64,000 nt of DNA from an uncultured Marinobacter sp. Its GTDB lineage: Bacteria > Pseudomonadota > Gammaproteobacteria > Pseudomonadales > Oleiphilaceae. Shown piece after piece: positions 43,566 to 53,904 of the stretch (positions within the stretch are counted from its first letter, which is position 1; every line of letters begins with the position of its first letter). The notes beneath the pieces were generated by a model that saw nothing but the letters and a program-made list of their open reading frames with translations, searched no databases and had not been told where the DNA came from. Made by a program: the position numbers and the translations under genes. The DNA lies in assembly GCF_947259545.1 (NCBI RefSeq), contig NZ_CAMYMK010000011.1, forward strand, positions 248,001 to 312,000. Direction: 5' to 3'.

Positions 43566-46331
43566 ATGTCTCGAACGTGCCTGCTGTTGATCGCTCTTCT
43601 TGTCAGTAATTCTGCGTTTCCTGCCCAGCCCTCACCACACAATGTCGCATTCTATTACGGCAGCGAAGCACCTATTGGCAGCCTGTATGCTTACGACTGG
43701 GTGGTGCTGCAACAGGACCGGGCATCCGACGCCCGCCTCGAGCTTCTGCGCAAGGGCGGCACCCGTCCGCTGACGTATATCAGTATCGGCGAGATGGCAC
43801 GCTCACATCGTTACTACCCTCAGTTGAAGGACCACTGGAAGCTGGGTGAAAACACCGCCTGGCAGAGTTCGGTACTGGATGTCAGCAACCCGGAGGTTCA
43901 ACAGTTCATTCTGGACAAGTTGATTGCGCCAGCCATTGAGCGCGGGTTTCAGGGCGTCTTCATGGATACGATGGACAGCCATCTTCTGACCAGCAAAGGT
44001 AAGGAAAATCCATCAAAGTTTGCCGAAAGCCAGGCTCGCCTGATTCAGGCCTTCAAGCAGCGCTATCCTGCCGCCAAACTGATTGTTAATCGCGGGTTCC
44101 ACCTTCCTGAAAGCATTCACCCACTGATAGATGCTCTGGCATTCGAGTCCTGGCGGGACGGCTATGACGCCTCTCGCAATCAGTACACAACGGTGTCGGA
44201 TAGCGACAGGGAATGGCTGGAGGGACAGTTAAGGCATTGGCGAGAGGGGCATCCCGATGTTCCTCTCATCGCTATCGACTACGCCGCACGAGGGAACGAC
44301 ACTGCCGAGCAGGCCAGGCGTCTGCGAGACGAAGGATTCGTTCCCTACATCAGCAACGGTGCACTGAATCGACTCGGCCCCACGGAGCCGGCGACGGTAA
44401 AGAGACACGTGCTGGTCATCCACGACCTGCCAGCAGAGCGTATGGACCAGAGTGCGGCTCACCGCCGTCTCGGCATTATCCTTGAGCGATTGGGGTTGGT
44501 TCCCGTCTACCGCTCCGCCCTGGAACCACACCCTGAAGAACCCCTGGATGATCGCTATGCCGGGGCGGTTATCTGGTGGGAAACCGGCAATCGCAGCAAC
44601 GGCCTTTGCCGGTGGCTGGCGGAGTGGCAGTCGCCAACCCTGCCGATTGTCACCTTTGGCCAGGTACCCATCGAACCAGCCTGCAGAGCCTTGATGAACA
44701 TCGGGCGCGTTGCGATTCCCGGGTCACCTTTGGTGTTCAGCTCGCTCCAGCCCTCGGTTGGTGAGTACGAAGGCGGCCGGCTGCCTCCCTCCCCTGGCAC
44801 GCCATTGCCGGCCATGCGGACCGGCAACACCTGGATGACGGCAACCAGTGAGGACGGCAGTCAGTTTCATCCGGTTTACAGCTTCGAAGAGGGCGGCACC
44901 GCGGTGGCACCATTTGTCCTGGAGTACGGCCCGGACGATCAGGCGTTCTGGCTGTTCAACCCCTTCGACTTCCTCAGAGAAGCCCTGAACCTGGGCACAC
45001 TCCCGGCCATTGACAGCACTACCGAGAGCGGTCGGCGAATCCTCACAGCACACATTGACGGAGACGGCCTGGTATCCCGTGCCGAGCTGCCCGGCACTCC
45101 GCTCAGTGCAGAAGTCATTCAGCGCCAGATTCTCAGGCGTTTCCCGCTCCCCCATACGGTGTCAGTGATTGAGGCAGAAACGTCCCCTCAAGGTCTCTAC
45201 CCGGACACCAGTGCGGAAGCGGAAGCATTAGCCAGGCAAATGTTCCGGCTGGAGAATGTTGAGGTGGCTTCCCATACCTACAGCCATCCGTTTTTCTGGC
45301 AGCCTCTGGAGGGAGGCCCTGCCCCAAAGTCAGACTTTGTCCAGTACGGTTACTCGATGAACGTGCCGAATTACAACGCTAACCTGAAGCGCGAAATTGA
45401 GGGATCGGTAAGTTACGTCAATGAGAGACTCACTCCGCCAGGCAAACCTGTCTCGGTGTTCCTTTGGACGGGTGATGCCAGGCCAGGTGAACGGGCACTG
45501 TCAAAGGTTCGCAGATTGGGACTGGTGAACGTCAACGGGGGAAACACCCACCCGGTACCATTCGGCTCTGAACTGGCGGGCGTATGGCCAGACGCAAGAC
45601 CCGTTGGGGACGAACTGCAGATTTATGCACCAGTCATGAACGAGAACGTCTACACCAATCTCTGGACCGGGCCCTTCTACGGCTTTCGTAACGTCATAGA
45701 CACCTTCGAGATACTCGAAAAGAAGGGGCGACTTAAGCCCATTGGGATCTACTACCACTTTTATTCGGGGACACGCCCCGAATCCCTGAATGCACTGAAA
45801 GAAGTTTATCTATACGCCATTGATCAATCGATTACGCCCCTGCATCTCAGCGATTACGCGCAGCGGGTTCAGACTCAATATTTTACCGCTATGACCGTTA
45901 CCAGAGACGGCGGCTACCAGTGGCGCGGCATAGGTGCACCAAGCACGGTAAAAATACCAAGCGATCTGTTTCCTGACCTGGCTCGTAGTCATGGTGTTGC
46001 GGGTTATAACGATGTGGCGGGGCAACGCTTTGTTCATCTTGTCGGGGCAGATCCACTACTCCACCTTACGCCAACCTCGACCAACGGCCCCTACGTCGAG
46101 AGCGCCAACGCTGTGATCTCTGAATGGCGACGTAGCAAGGTGGCCGGCAAGTGGTTACTGAGCATGGTCTTGCACGGCCACCAACCGGTTAATCTGAAAC
46201 TGGCCGGCAGCAACCAGTGCGATATCACCAACGGGTCTCCTGTGCAAAAGTCCCGCGACGCAGACTCACAGAGTCTGGTTTTCTCCGCTGCCGACAGCCA
46301 TGAGATACGCCTGGAACTGGAGTGCATCTAA
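43566..46331 (+). CDS. pelA: Pel polysaccharide hydrolase/deacetylase PelA
   Basis: A 921-aa periplasmic protein with a signal peptide (cleaved near FPA-Q, residue 20). The N-terminal domain (about 25-270) is the TM1410-type glycoside hydrolase, with GFQGVFMDTMDSH containing acidic residues. The middle domain carries the polysaccharide deacetylase motifs HIDGDGL near residue 496 and SHTYSH near 568, whose Asp and His residues bind metal in Pseudomonas PelA. It trims and partially deacetylates the GalNAc-rich Pel polymer during export. Length agrees with PelA (about 948). The ATG has no clear ribosome site. Confidence 0.93.
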   Translation: MSRTCLLLIALLVSNSAFPAQPSPHNVAFYYGSEAPIGSLYAYDWVVLQQDRASDARLELLRKGGTRPLTYISIGEMARSHRYYPQLKDHWKLGENTAWQSSVLDVSNPEVQQFILDKLIAPAIERGFQGVFMDTMDSHLLTSKGKENPSKFAESQARLIQAFKQRYPAAKLIVNRGFHLPESIHPLIDALAFESWRDGYDASRNQYTTVSDSDREWLEGQLRHWREGHPDVPLIAIDYAARGNDTAEQARRLRDEGFVPYISNGALNRLGPTEPATVKRHVLVIHDLPAERMDQSAAHRRLGIILERLGLVPVYRSALEPHPEEPLDDRYAGAVIWWETGNRSNGLCRWLAEWQSPTLPIVTFGQVPIEPACRALMNIGRVAIPGSPLVFSSLQPSVGEYEGGRLPPSPGTPLPAMRTGNTWMTATSEDGSQFHPVYSFEEGGTAVAPFVLEYGPDDQAFWLFNPFDFLREALNLGTLPAIDSTTESGRRILTAHIDGDGLVSRAELPGTPLSAEVIQRQILRRFPLPHTVSVIEAETSPQGLYPDTSAEAEALARQMFRLENVEVASHTYSHPFFWQPLEGGPAPKSDFVQYGYSMNVPNYNANLKREIEGSVSYVNERLTPPGKPVSVFLWTGDARPGERALSKVRRLGLVNVNGGNTHPVPFGSELAGVWPDARPVGDELQIYAPVMNENVYTNLWTGPFYGFRNVIDTFEILEKKGRLKPIGIYYHFYSGTRPESLNALKEVYLYAIDQSITPLHLSDYAQRVQTQYFTAMTVTRDGGYQWRGIGAPSTVKIPSDLFPDLARSHGVAGYNDVAGQRFVHLVGADPLLHLTPTSTNGPYVESANAVISEWRRSKVAGKWLLSMVLHGHQPVNLKLAGSNQCDITNGSPVQKSRDADSQSLVFSAADSHEIRLELECI

Positions 46332-46334
46332 TAG

Positions 46335-49300
46335 ATGGCACGTCGTAAACCCTCTTTCTTCAGTCTGCCTGCACTGCTGCTCATGGGATTTCTATTTGCC
46401 CTGGTGCTGTATGTCCTGTTTCCGCGACAGTCTGTGTTTGAGGACCTTCGACACCTGTCGGACCCCGATGCGGTGTCCATCGCCTATTTTGAGACATTGT
46501 TAAAATCCGACCCGGACAACGTTCCCCTGCGTATCAACCTCAGCCGGATGCAGCACCAGACAGGACGACTCGACGAGGCACAGTCGACCCTGGCTCCGTT
46601 ACTGCAACAGCAAAAAGTGCCATCCAGGGCCCTGGAAAGCTACCTCGAGTTGCTCATCAGCCAGCATCAGGCCGCACCCGAGGGAGATCGTCGTGAGTTG
46701 ATCAGACAGCAACTGACGAAGGCCATCGACCAACTCATGGCACAGTCCTATTCTGCAGAGCGCAAACAGACACTTATTCAACCTGTTTTGCCACTGCTGG
46801 CCGCCTCAGATCAGTTGGCAATCCGGGATGAACTATTCTCATTGGCGGATGGCCGGTTGCGGCTGTCTCTTGGTAGGAGTCTGGCCCAGGAGTATGAAGC
46901 CCGAGAGCGCCATTCTGAGGCGATCAGCACCCTTGAATCCGTGCTTGGCCTTGTGCCCGCCGAAGCAAAATCAGACTTCATTTCCAACATCATTCGCCTC
47001 GAACTCGCCGCTGGCCGCCCTGGGAAAGCCCTGGCCAGATTCCGCGCGAATCAGACCGGGGCGCCGAATCCGGACCAGCTACGCCGCGGAATTCAACTGG
47101 CCGACTTCGCTGATGACTCAGAGCTAAAACGACAATGGCTGGGCCAGTTGGCAGCTCTGGAGCCTGGTAACCTTGATGTGCAACGAGAGCTTTTGGCTTC
47201 ACAACTGGCCGGGGGCGATATCCGCGGCGCACTGACAACCCTGAGGCGTATCGAACAACATCCGGAGGCAATGACCCGGGACGACCGGCGCCGCGCTGCC
47301 CAGATCCTCGAGTGGAACGGTTATCCGGAGCAAGCACTCGCATACTGGCGCAGACTGTACCGGGAATCCGGTTCGGACGAAGCATTCGAGCGTGCTACCA
47401 CGCTGGCTCGTCAGCTTTACCGCTGGGAGGAGTTGGCGACGCTTCTCGACCAGGCGGTGACCAATAACAAAGTGGACGCCAGGGTCTATGCCATGCTGGT
47501 CGACAGCCTGATCCGCAATGGCCGACTTGATGAGGCAGAAGCCAGACTGGATCAGGGGCTCAGACGCTTTCCTGACAGCGTGTCACTACGCGAACGCAAG
47601 ATCACCCTGCTAACCAATCGCCGGCGCTTCCCCGAGGCTATCCGGTTATTGCAGTCGCAATCGACCCTGAGTGACGCCGAGCGGGTACAGCTGGCCAGAC
47701 TCTATTGGCGGGTTCGTGATCCGGAGTTGGCGCTTTCCACGCTGGATTTCCAGCCCTCAAACCCGGCGCTGGCAACGGAAGTCGCGAACCTGCGGCTGGA
47801 GCTGGGAACGGTGCTTGGCCGCGACGACATACTGAAGAACACATTCAAAAGGCTGTCTTCACGCCCGCTGAACGAACTGGACGCGAACAGGAAGGAACAA
47901 CTGATCGGACTGGCCGTCAGGTTCAACGATTACCCCAAAGCGATCACCCTGTCAGAAGCGCGCTTTCAGGACACAGGCGACCCGAGATACCTTGCCGCTG
48001 TCGCCGAGTACCAACTCTCGATGAACGACTGGAATGCTCTGTCAGACACCCTGGATCGCTGGCGACAACAATTTCCTGAAGTGGCTGGCAACACACGGTT
48101 CTGGACACTCACTGCCCTGCTTCGCCAACAGCAAAACCAGAATGATGCAGCCCAACAGGCTTTCAGGAAAGCGGTCCGCCTGTCGCCATACAACACCGAA
48201 GCGTTGATCAGTTGGAGCTGGTTTCTCATGAGTCAGCCCGACCGTTTGCCGGGCCAACTGCCGGCCATACTCCATCGCCTCGCTGACAACCCATCTCCTG
48301 ACGCCTATGCGGCGCTGGCCTACGGCTACCAGACGTTAGGAGACAGGAAACGTGCCCAGACATGGGCGGGCCGTGGACGGCGGATGCAAAGGAACAACCC
48401 GGAGTGGCTGATGGCCATGGCGCCACTGGTCGAACAAAGCGGAGCGCGGGCAGAGGGTACCGCCTACCGCAAGCAGGTTGTGGCGCTCGACGGGACACCA
48501 ACAGACCAGAGCAGACAGGAGGTGCTCTATCCATCAAACGACCAGACCGGCACATCGAGCGGGGCACTGTATCAATTTGACAACCGCGCCTTACAGGCCC
48601 GCCTGTCGATCATCGATCTCGGTGGATTCGGGGTACGCTCGGCAGGTGTGAGGGGCGAATTCAGCCATGACGATTGGCGCTGGTCGTTCAATGCCTCGGA
48701 CCTGCAAGCCGATGCCCGGGGCCGGTTGCGAGAGCGCCCCGACCTCGACCGCGACTATCAGATCAGCCTGCAAAACAACAACAGCAACACCCTTTTGACA
48801 CTGGAACTGGGACAGCTGTCGCGATTCGATGGAACGGAGACAGCATTGGGCGCGGAGCTCGAAGGAAGGCCGGCAAACCGTATCAGTCTGAACGGAGGCA
48901 TTGCTCTCAAGGAGCGCACACCTGACAGTGCCGAAGCCTGGTGGTTGACCTCCCGGGACAGGCTTTACGCATCGGCAAGGTACAGGCTGGCACCAAGACT
49001 GGAACTTTCCGCCGGACTTGAGCACATGTCCATTAACGGTAGCTCCGGAGGTTCTCTTGCCTCAGGTGTCGGCATGGATGCCGCAGGGACCTACACCCTG
49101 TTTCGGGAAGATCCGGGATGGTCAATCACCGCCAGTTACCGAAACCAGCGGCTTGAGCTGACAGACAAACTCGATGCAGACATAGCCGCAACCCTGAGAA
49201 CGCCCCTGCGCCCCGGAGACCTGGTGACGGAAAACTATGAGCGGGTTGGCATTCAGTCACGCTGGTATCACGGCGAACCCCATGCACTCTACCGCACCAC

Positions 49301-49505
49301 GCCTGAGCCACACTTTTTTGTGGGATTGGGCGCAGGTTATGTACTATCCACTTCAAGCCCGGATTTCGGAGTGGAGCTGGGGCTGGGCTGGCGCGTCGTC
49401 GGCGATGATTCGCTGTCATTGTCAGCCGGCCACACATCGGATGGTCTGGATGGTAGTTCCAGAACCAACCTGAACCTCACATACACTCTGTTTTTCGGTC
49501 GTTAA
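46335..49505 (+). CDS. pelB: Pel export TPR-porin PelB
   Basis: A 1056-aa protein with one N-terminal transmembrane helix (about residues 9-30), a long TPR solenoid (about 45-700; repeats such as LLKSDPDNVPLRINLSRM and LIRNGRLDEAEARLDQGL) and a C-terminal outer-membrane beta barrel (about 760-1056). It ends in the aromatic-containing strand YTLFFGR. It guides PelA and exports Pel across the outer membrane. It is somewhat shorter than in Pseudomonas (about 1190), so a few TPRs are probably missing. The stop of pelA is 3 nt upstream. Confidence 0.93.
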   Translation: MARRKPSFFSLPALLLMGFLFALVLYVLFPRQSVFEDLRHLSDPDAVSIAYFETLLKSDPDNVPLRINLSRMQHQTGRLDEAQSTLAPLLQQQKVPSRALESYLELLISQHQAAPEGDRRELIRQQLTKAIDQLMAQSYSAERKQTLIQPVLPLLAASDQLAIRDELFSLADGRLRLSLGRSLAQEYEARERHSEAISTLESVLGLVPAEAKSDFISNIIRLELAAGRPGKALARFRANQTGAPNPDQLRRGIQLADFADDSELKRQWLGQLAALEPGNLDVQRELLASQLAGGDIRGALTTLRRIEQHPEAMTRDDRRRAAQILEWNGYPEQALAYWRRLYRESGSDEAFERATTLARQLYRWEELATLLDQAVTNNKVDARVYAMLVDSLIRNGRLDEAEARLDQGLRRFPDSVSLRERKITLLTNRRRFPEAIRLLQSQSTLSDAERVQLARLYWRVRDPELALSTLDFQPSNPALATEVANLRLELGTVLGRDDILKNTFKRLSSRPLNELDANRKEQLIGLAVRFNDYPKAITLSEARFQDTGDPRYLAAVAEYQLSMNDWNALSDTLDRWRQQFPEVAGNTRFWTLTALLRQQQNQNDAAQQAFRKAVRLSPYNTEALISWSWFLMSQPDRLPGQLPAILHRLADNPSPDAYAALAYGYQTLGDRKRAQTWAGRGRRMQRNNPEWLMAMAPLVEQSGARAEGTAYRKQVVALDGTPTDQSRQEVLYPSNDQTGTSSGALYQFDNRALQARLSIIDLGGFGVRSAGVRGEFSHDDWRWSFNASDLQADARGRLRERPDLDRDYQISLQNNNSNTLLTLELGQLSRFDGTETALGAELEGRPANRISLNGGIALKERTPDSAEAWWLTSRDRLYASARYRLAPRLELSAGLEHMSINGSSGGSLASGVGMDAAGTYTLFREDPGWSITASYRNQRLELTDKLDADIAATLRTPLRPGDLVTENYERVGIQSRWYHGEPHALYRTTPEPHFFVGLGAGYVLSTSSPDFGVELGLGWRVVGDDSLSLSAGHTSDGLDGSSRTNLNLTYTLFFGR

Positions 49506-49516
49506 AGGAGACCCGT

Positions 49517-50050
49517 ATGACGCTTCGTTCCATTGGATTGTGCCTGTGCGCACTCATACTGACCGGCTGCTCCGTTATTCAAAGCCAGGACAACGCCGGG
49601 CCGATCAGTCTTGATAGCCGGATTGCCGTCATCCCCCTGAGCAACCTGTCGCAAACGCCTCAGGCAGGCGATCAGGCCGCCAGCATACTGAGCGCATTAC
49701 TGCGGGCGAAAGGCGCAACGGATGTCCGGCTCTACCTACCGGAAGATCAGGACCCACTCGCTTATGACAACCGTCTCCGGCAACAGGAAGCCCAGACCCG
49801 GGCAATGCAGAACGGGGCCGACCTGATTGTCTCCGGAACGGTGGACGAGTGGCAGTACAAGGAAGGCCTGGACGGAGAACCCGCCATCGGCATTACGCTG
49901 GAAGTCCGCGATCCCTCGGATGATCGGGTCGTCTGGTCGGGGACCGGAGCCAGAACAGGCTGGGGGCGCGAGGGGCTCAGTGTGGCGGGCCACAAGGTGT
50001 TGCAGTCACTGTTAGACGCCATGCCGTTCACTGCCGGAAGCCCTGACTGA
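49517..50050 (+). CDS. pelC: Pel export lipoprotein PelC
   Basis: A 177-aa lipoprotein (lipobox ILTGC, Cys18) of the PelC type, which forms a dodecameric electronegative funnel beneath PelB in the periplasm. IAVIPLSNLSQTPQAGDQAAS and NGADLIVSGTVDEWQYKEGL are in line with the alpha/beta fold related to CsgG/TolB. An AAAGGAGA ribosome site supports the start. Confidence 0.9.
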   Translation: MTLRSIGLCLCALILTGCSVIQSQDNAGPISLDSRIAVIPLSNLSQTPQAGDQAASILSALLRAKGATDVRLYLPEDQDPLAYDNRLRQQEAQTRAMQNGADLIVSGTVDEWQYKEGLDGEPAIGITLEVRDPSDDRVVWSGTGARTGWGREGLSVAGHKVLQSLLDAMPFTAGSPD

Positions 50051-50054
50051 CACC

Positions 50055-51389
50055 ATGAGTTATTCCCAGGAAGACACAGAGACTGAAAACCAGCCAGCGC
50101 GAATCTGGCTGAAATGGTTTGAATCCCTGGCCGTGACAGCTCTGTTCATCAGCGTCGGCGCATGGAACCGGCCTGACGACCCCTTCTACCTCACCGGCAG
50201 CTTTTCCTGGCCAGCACTAGCCCCCTTGCTGGTCGCATTACGATACGGCTTTTTTATGGGGCTGGTGTCATCATTGTTGTTGCTCGGCACGGTGGGACTT
50301 CACTTCCGTGTCGTGTCTTTATCGAGCGAAGGTTTTCCGTACGTATGGAGTATTGGGGTGCTGGCCGTCAGCCTGATTGCAGGTGAGTTCCGGGATTATT
50401 GGGGACGTCAGGCAAATAAGCTTCAGGCCAGTAATCGCTATCGCCAGGTGCGACTGGAGGAGTTCACCCGCAATTTCTACTTGTTGAAAGTCTCCCATGA
50501 CCGTCTGGAGCAACAGATTGCGGGCAGCTCCAGCAGCCTGCGGGAGGCGCTCAGAAGACTGTATCACGAAATCGCCCATGCCAACGGCCGGGGTCTGGAT
50601 GCGGAGACCGGCGACCTGATTCTGCAGTTACTGGTTCGCTACGGACAGCTCCAGATTGCCGCAATCTATCCGGTCAATGGAAACACACTTGAAAAAGAGC
50701 CTGTTGCCCGGATCGGGAATTTCCGGAACGTCCGCAAGCAGGACCCATTACTACTACACGCTCTTCAGGAACGTAAACTTGTATCCCTGCAGAGTGAGTA
50801 CCGTCAAAAACTGGCCGAACTGGACACGGACCTGCTGCTGGCCATACCGCTGATTACTTCCCAACAAGTCGTGATCGGAATGGTGGTGGTCGAAGCCATG
50901 CCGTTCTTCAATTTTCAGCCCAAAACCTTAAGACTTCTGGCGATTCTTACCGGACACATGGCCGATATCGTCCATGAGCAACAACAGACAGCCTCGGGCT
51001 CCGATACCGAATTGCAGCAGTTCCGCTTCCAGCTCAATCGTGCCGAGAGGGATGCACGGGAGCACAACTTACCAGCCGCTCTCACCCTCTTTTCATTTGC
51101 CTCGGAATCCGACGCCGGCACCGTCACCGGCCGTGTTCGGCAGTTACGCCGCGGCCTCGATGTCATAGCCGAACTTCCGGCCGACGACCGGCATCAACTG
51201 GCGATCCTGCTTCCGCTGACGGATGAACTCGGTCATAAAGCCTATTTGCAAAGGCTGGATGACGATATCCGGGCACACACCGGCAAGCCTTTATCAGAGC
51301 TTGCCATGACCCAGTCCTTGATGATTACCGGGAACGCCAACGCCGGCGACTGGTTGAACAGGCTCCTGGAAGGGGACACGTCATCATGA
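50055..51389 (+). CDS. pelD: Pel c-di-GMP receptor PelD
   Basis: A 444-aa inner-membrane protein: four helices (about residues 22-120), a coiled linker, a GAF domain (about 170-310) and a degenerate GGDEF domain. The degenerate domain holds RRGLD near residues 365-369, giving the RxxD inhibitory site through which PelD binds cyclic di-GMP and switches on Pel synthesis. The active GGDEF signature is absent, as expected. It starts 4 nt after pelC. Confidence 0.92.
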   Translation: MSYSQEDTETENQPARIWLKWFESLAVTALFISVGAWNRPDDPFYLTGSFSWPALAPLLVALRYGFFMGLVSSLLLLGTVGLHFRVVSLSSEGFPYVWSIGVLAVSLIAGEFRDYWGRQANKLQASNRYRQVRLEEFTRNFYLLKVSHDRLEQQIAGSSSSLREALRRLYHEIAHANGRGLDAETGDLILQLLVRYGQLQIAAIYPVNGNTLEKEPVARIGNFRNVRKQDPLLLHALQERKLVSLQSEYRQKLAELDTDLLLAIPLITSQQVVIGMVVVEAMPFFNFQPKTLRLLAILTGHMADIVHEQQQTASGSDTELQQFRFQLNRAERDAREHNLPAALTLFSFASESDAGTVTGRVRQLRRGLDVIAELPADDRHQLAILLPLTDELGHKAYLQRLDDDIRAHTGKPLSELAMTQSLMITGNANAGDWLNRLLEGDTSS

Positions 51390-52372
51390 CTAACGCATGG
51401 CTGGCAGGCCTGGCGATATTGCTTGAAAGTGGGGGCATTTATGGCCTTATCGCCGGGCTGACGGACACCCTTGCCATTACCGGCTACCTCACTGCCCACG
51501 CCTTTGCCTGCAGCTTACTGACTCTCGTTTTGCTGCCGCTGCTGCCCTCCCGATACCGTGGCCATTTACTGCTGCCCGGACTGTTTCTGTTTACGCTGCA
51601 GTTCGCCATTCCTTTTCTCGGTAGCCTCGGGGTTTTCACCGGTGTTCTGCTGGCGCTGTACCTGCCGAGGTTCGAGCGCGATGTGGCATGGCAGGAACTG
51701 GACATACCCGAGCTTCCGTTTCAGCCGGTCGACATGGACCAACAGGTCATATACAGCGAAGGGGGACTACGCCAGATTCTGCGCGAGGCCGGGAGCACGG
51801 ACAAACGTCTCAAAGCCCTGCTTGCCACCAGACAGATGGCGGACCGTGATGCCATCAGCCTGCTTCAGGAAGCCCTTAAGGATCCTGTGGACGACATCCG
51901 GCTACTGGCTTACTCAATGCTGGAGCAGAAAGAAAAAGGCCTCGCTGGCCAGGCACGCAGGCTACTGCTGGCGCTTGATGACAAGCAGTCAGGCAACCGC
52001 GAACGGCTGAAGCGGCGCCTCGCTCAAACCTGGTGGGAGATGGCTTACCTTGGCCTGGCGCAAGGCAGCTTGAGGCTGTACTACCTGAATAACGCGAAAC
52101 GCATACTGGAGGACCTCACCGGCAATCTGTCCCGACATAATGACTGGCGTTTGCTGGGCCGTATTGAACTTGCACTGGGCAACATCAGCGCTGCCCGTCA
52201 CGCCTTCGACAGAGCCGTGGCACTCGGAGCTCCACCGCAACTGCTGCTGCCTTATCAAGCCGAGGTTGCGTTCCTTGAGCGGGATTATCAGCGGGTCCGT
52301 TTCTGCCTGGCCAGCCTTGCCAGATTCAAGCCCCACCCATCGGTTCGCCTGGTGATGGAGGGTTGGCTGTGA
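51386..52372 (+). CDS. pelE: Pel synthesis inner-membrane TPR protein PelE
   Basis: A 328-aa protein with two or three N-terminal membrane helices (up to about residue 90) and a helical/TPR-like cytoplasmic part (including SLRLYYLNNAKRILEDL and LGRIELALGNISAARHAFDRA). It is part of the PelDEFG synthase complex. Its ATG overlaps the pelD stop (ATGA). Confidence 0.9.
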   Translation: MTNAWLAGLAILLESGGIYGLIAGLTDTLAITGYLTAHAFACSLLTLVLLPLLPSRYRGHLLLPGLFLFTLQFAIPFLGSLGVFTGVLLALYLPRFERDVAWQELDIPELPFQPVDMDQQVIYSEGGLRQILREAGSTDKRLKALLATRQMADRDAISLLQEALKDPVDDIRLLAYSMLEQKEKGLAGQARRLLLALDDKQSGNRERLKRRLAQTWWEMAYLGLAQGSLRLYYLNNAKRILEDLTGNLSRHNDWRLLGRIELALGNISAARHAFDRAVALGAPPQLLLPYQAEVAFLERDYQRVRFCLASLARFKPHPSVRLVMEGWL

Positions 52373-53904
52373 GAATCGGCAAACAACCTGAATCTCTGAA
52401 AGCAGACGTGACACTGTTGCTGGAAGGAACCTATCCATTTATTCGCGGCGGAGTCTCATCCTGGGTGCACCAGATCATCACCGGGTTGCCGGAGTATACC
52501 TTCTCGCTGGTATTTCTCGGCGGGGATCCGTCTCATTATGGCCCGCAGCAGTATGAACTGCCTGACAACGTGGTTCACCTCGAGTGCCATTACATCATGG
52601 ATGTACGAAACGAGCGCAAGCCACGGCCGAAAAAAGGCAACAGAGCGGCCTTCCAGGACCAGCGGGCACTGCACGACCAGTTCCGCAAAGGTGAAGCCGT
52701 GCCCGCCAACCTTCTCCATGATGTGTTCCGGCAACTGGGCGTCAGGGGAGGGATCACCCGCGACGATTTCCTCTACAGTGAGGAAAGCTGGTCGATGATT
52801 GATGAGAGTTACCGGAAATTCTGCACTGAGCCATCGTTCGTGGATTACTTCTGGACCATCCGCATCATGCACGCTCCGCTCTTCCAGTTGGCGGAGATTG
52901 CCCGCAACCTGCCTGAAACCGGCATGGTGCATTCCATCTCGACGGGGTATGCCGGCCTGCTTGGCGCTATGGTCAGCCAACAGCGTAATGTGCCTCTGGC
53001 ACTCAGCGAACATGGCATCTACACCAAAGAACGCAAAATCGATCTGTCCCAGGCCGACTGGATACAGGATCCGAGTGACCTGGTCAGCGCCAACATCAAC
53101 GATCAACTGGGGTATATCCGCCAGCTGTGGATTCGTTTCTTCGAGGCGTTGGGGCGTTTGGCTTACCAGCAAGCCGACCCCATCGTCTCACTGTATCAGG
53201 GAAACCGTGAACGCCAACTGGCGGATGGCGCCGAGCAGAACAGGACCCGAATCATTCCCAACGGTATTGACCCGGCAAAGTTCGAGGCGGCCAGATCAGC
53301 CCGTCCGGAAGGAATACCCAGAGTGCTGGGGCTGGTTGGACGAGTTGTGCCGATCAAGGACATCAAGACGTTTATCAGATCGATGCGTTCGGTATGCGAA
53401 GTCATCCCGGATGCCGAGGGGTGGATTGTGGGTCCTGAAGAAGAGGACCCGACCTACGTCGCGGAGTGCAAGGAGCTGGTTCAGAGCCTTGAACTGGAAG
53501 GCAGAGTCCGGTTTCTGGGCTTCCAGAATGTGAATGACATTCTGCCTCAACTGGGCCTGATGGTGCTAACTTCCATTTCAGAAGCCTTGCCTCTGGTCAT
53601 TCTCGAGGCTCACGCTGCCGGTTTACCCTGCCTGGCAACCGATGTTGGAGCCTGCCGGGAACTTCTGGAAGGCATGTCCGAAGAAGACTGCGCTCTTGGC
53701 GCCAGCGGATCGATAGTGCCGATTGCCGATCCGGAAGCAACCGCCCGTGAAGCGATCCGGTTGCTGCTGGATGAGGATCTTTGGCATCGGGCCCAGCAAG
53801 CCGGACTCGAGCGGGTACAACGCTACTACACCCTGGAAAGCATGTTTGGCGCTTACAGGGATATTTACACGACCGCGCTGGATGCGCAGCAGGGAGCCTC
53901 CTGA
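52369..53904 (+). CDS. pelF: Pel glycosyltransferase PelF
   Basis: A 511-aa cytosolic GT4-type glycosyltransferase that polymerises Pel from UDP-sugars. LLLEGTYPFIRGGVSSWVHQ near the N-terminus, SEHGIYTKERKIDL in the middle, then RIIPNGIDPAKF, LVGRVVPIKDIKTFI and TSISEALPLVILEAHAAGLP form the GT-B fold. The GTG at 52369 overlaps the pelE stop (GTGA) and has GGAGGG 6 nt upstream, so it is favoured over the TTG at 52363. Length matches Pseudomonas PelF. Confidence 0.93.
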   Translation: MRIGKQPESLKADVTLLLEGTYPFIRGGVSSWVHQIITGLPEYTFSLVFLGGDPSHYGPQQYELPDNVVHLECHYIMDVRNERKPRPKKGNRAAFQDQRALHDQFRKGEAVPANLLHDVFRQLGVRGGITRDDFLYSEESWSMIDESYRKFCTEPSFVDYFWTIRIMHAPLFQLAEIARNLPETGMVHSISTGYAGLLGAMVSQQRNVPLALSEHGIYTKERKIDLSQADWIQDPSDLVSANINDQLGYIRQLWIRFFEALGRLAYQQADPIVSLYQGNRERQLADGAEQNRTRIIPNGIDPAKFEAARSARPEGIPRVLGLVGRVVPIKDIKTFIRSMRSVCEVIPDAEGWIVGPEEEDPTYVAECKELVQSLELEGRVRFLGFQNVNDILPQLGLMVLTSISEALPLVILEAHAAGLPCLATDVGACRELLEGMSEEDCALGASGSIVPIADPEATAREAIRLLLDEDLWHRAQQAGLERVQRYYTLESMFGAYRDIYTTALDAQQGAS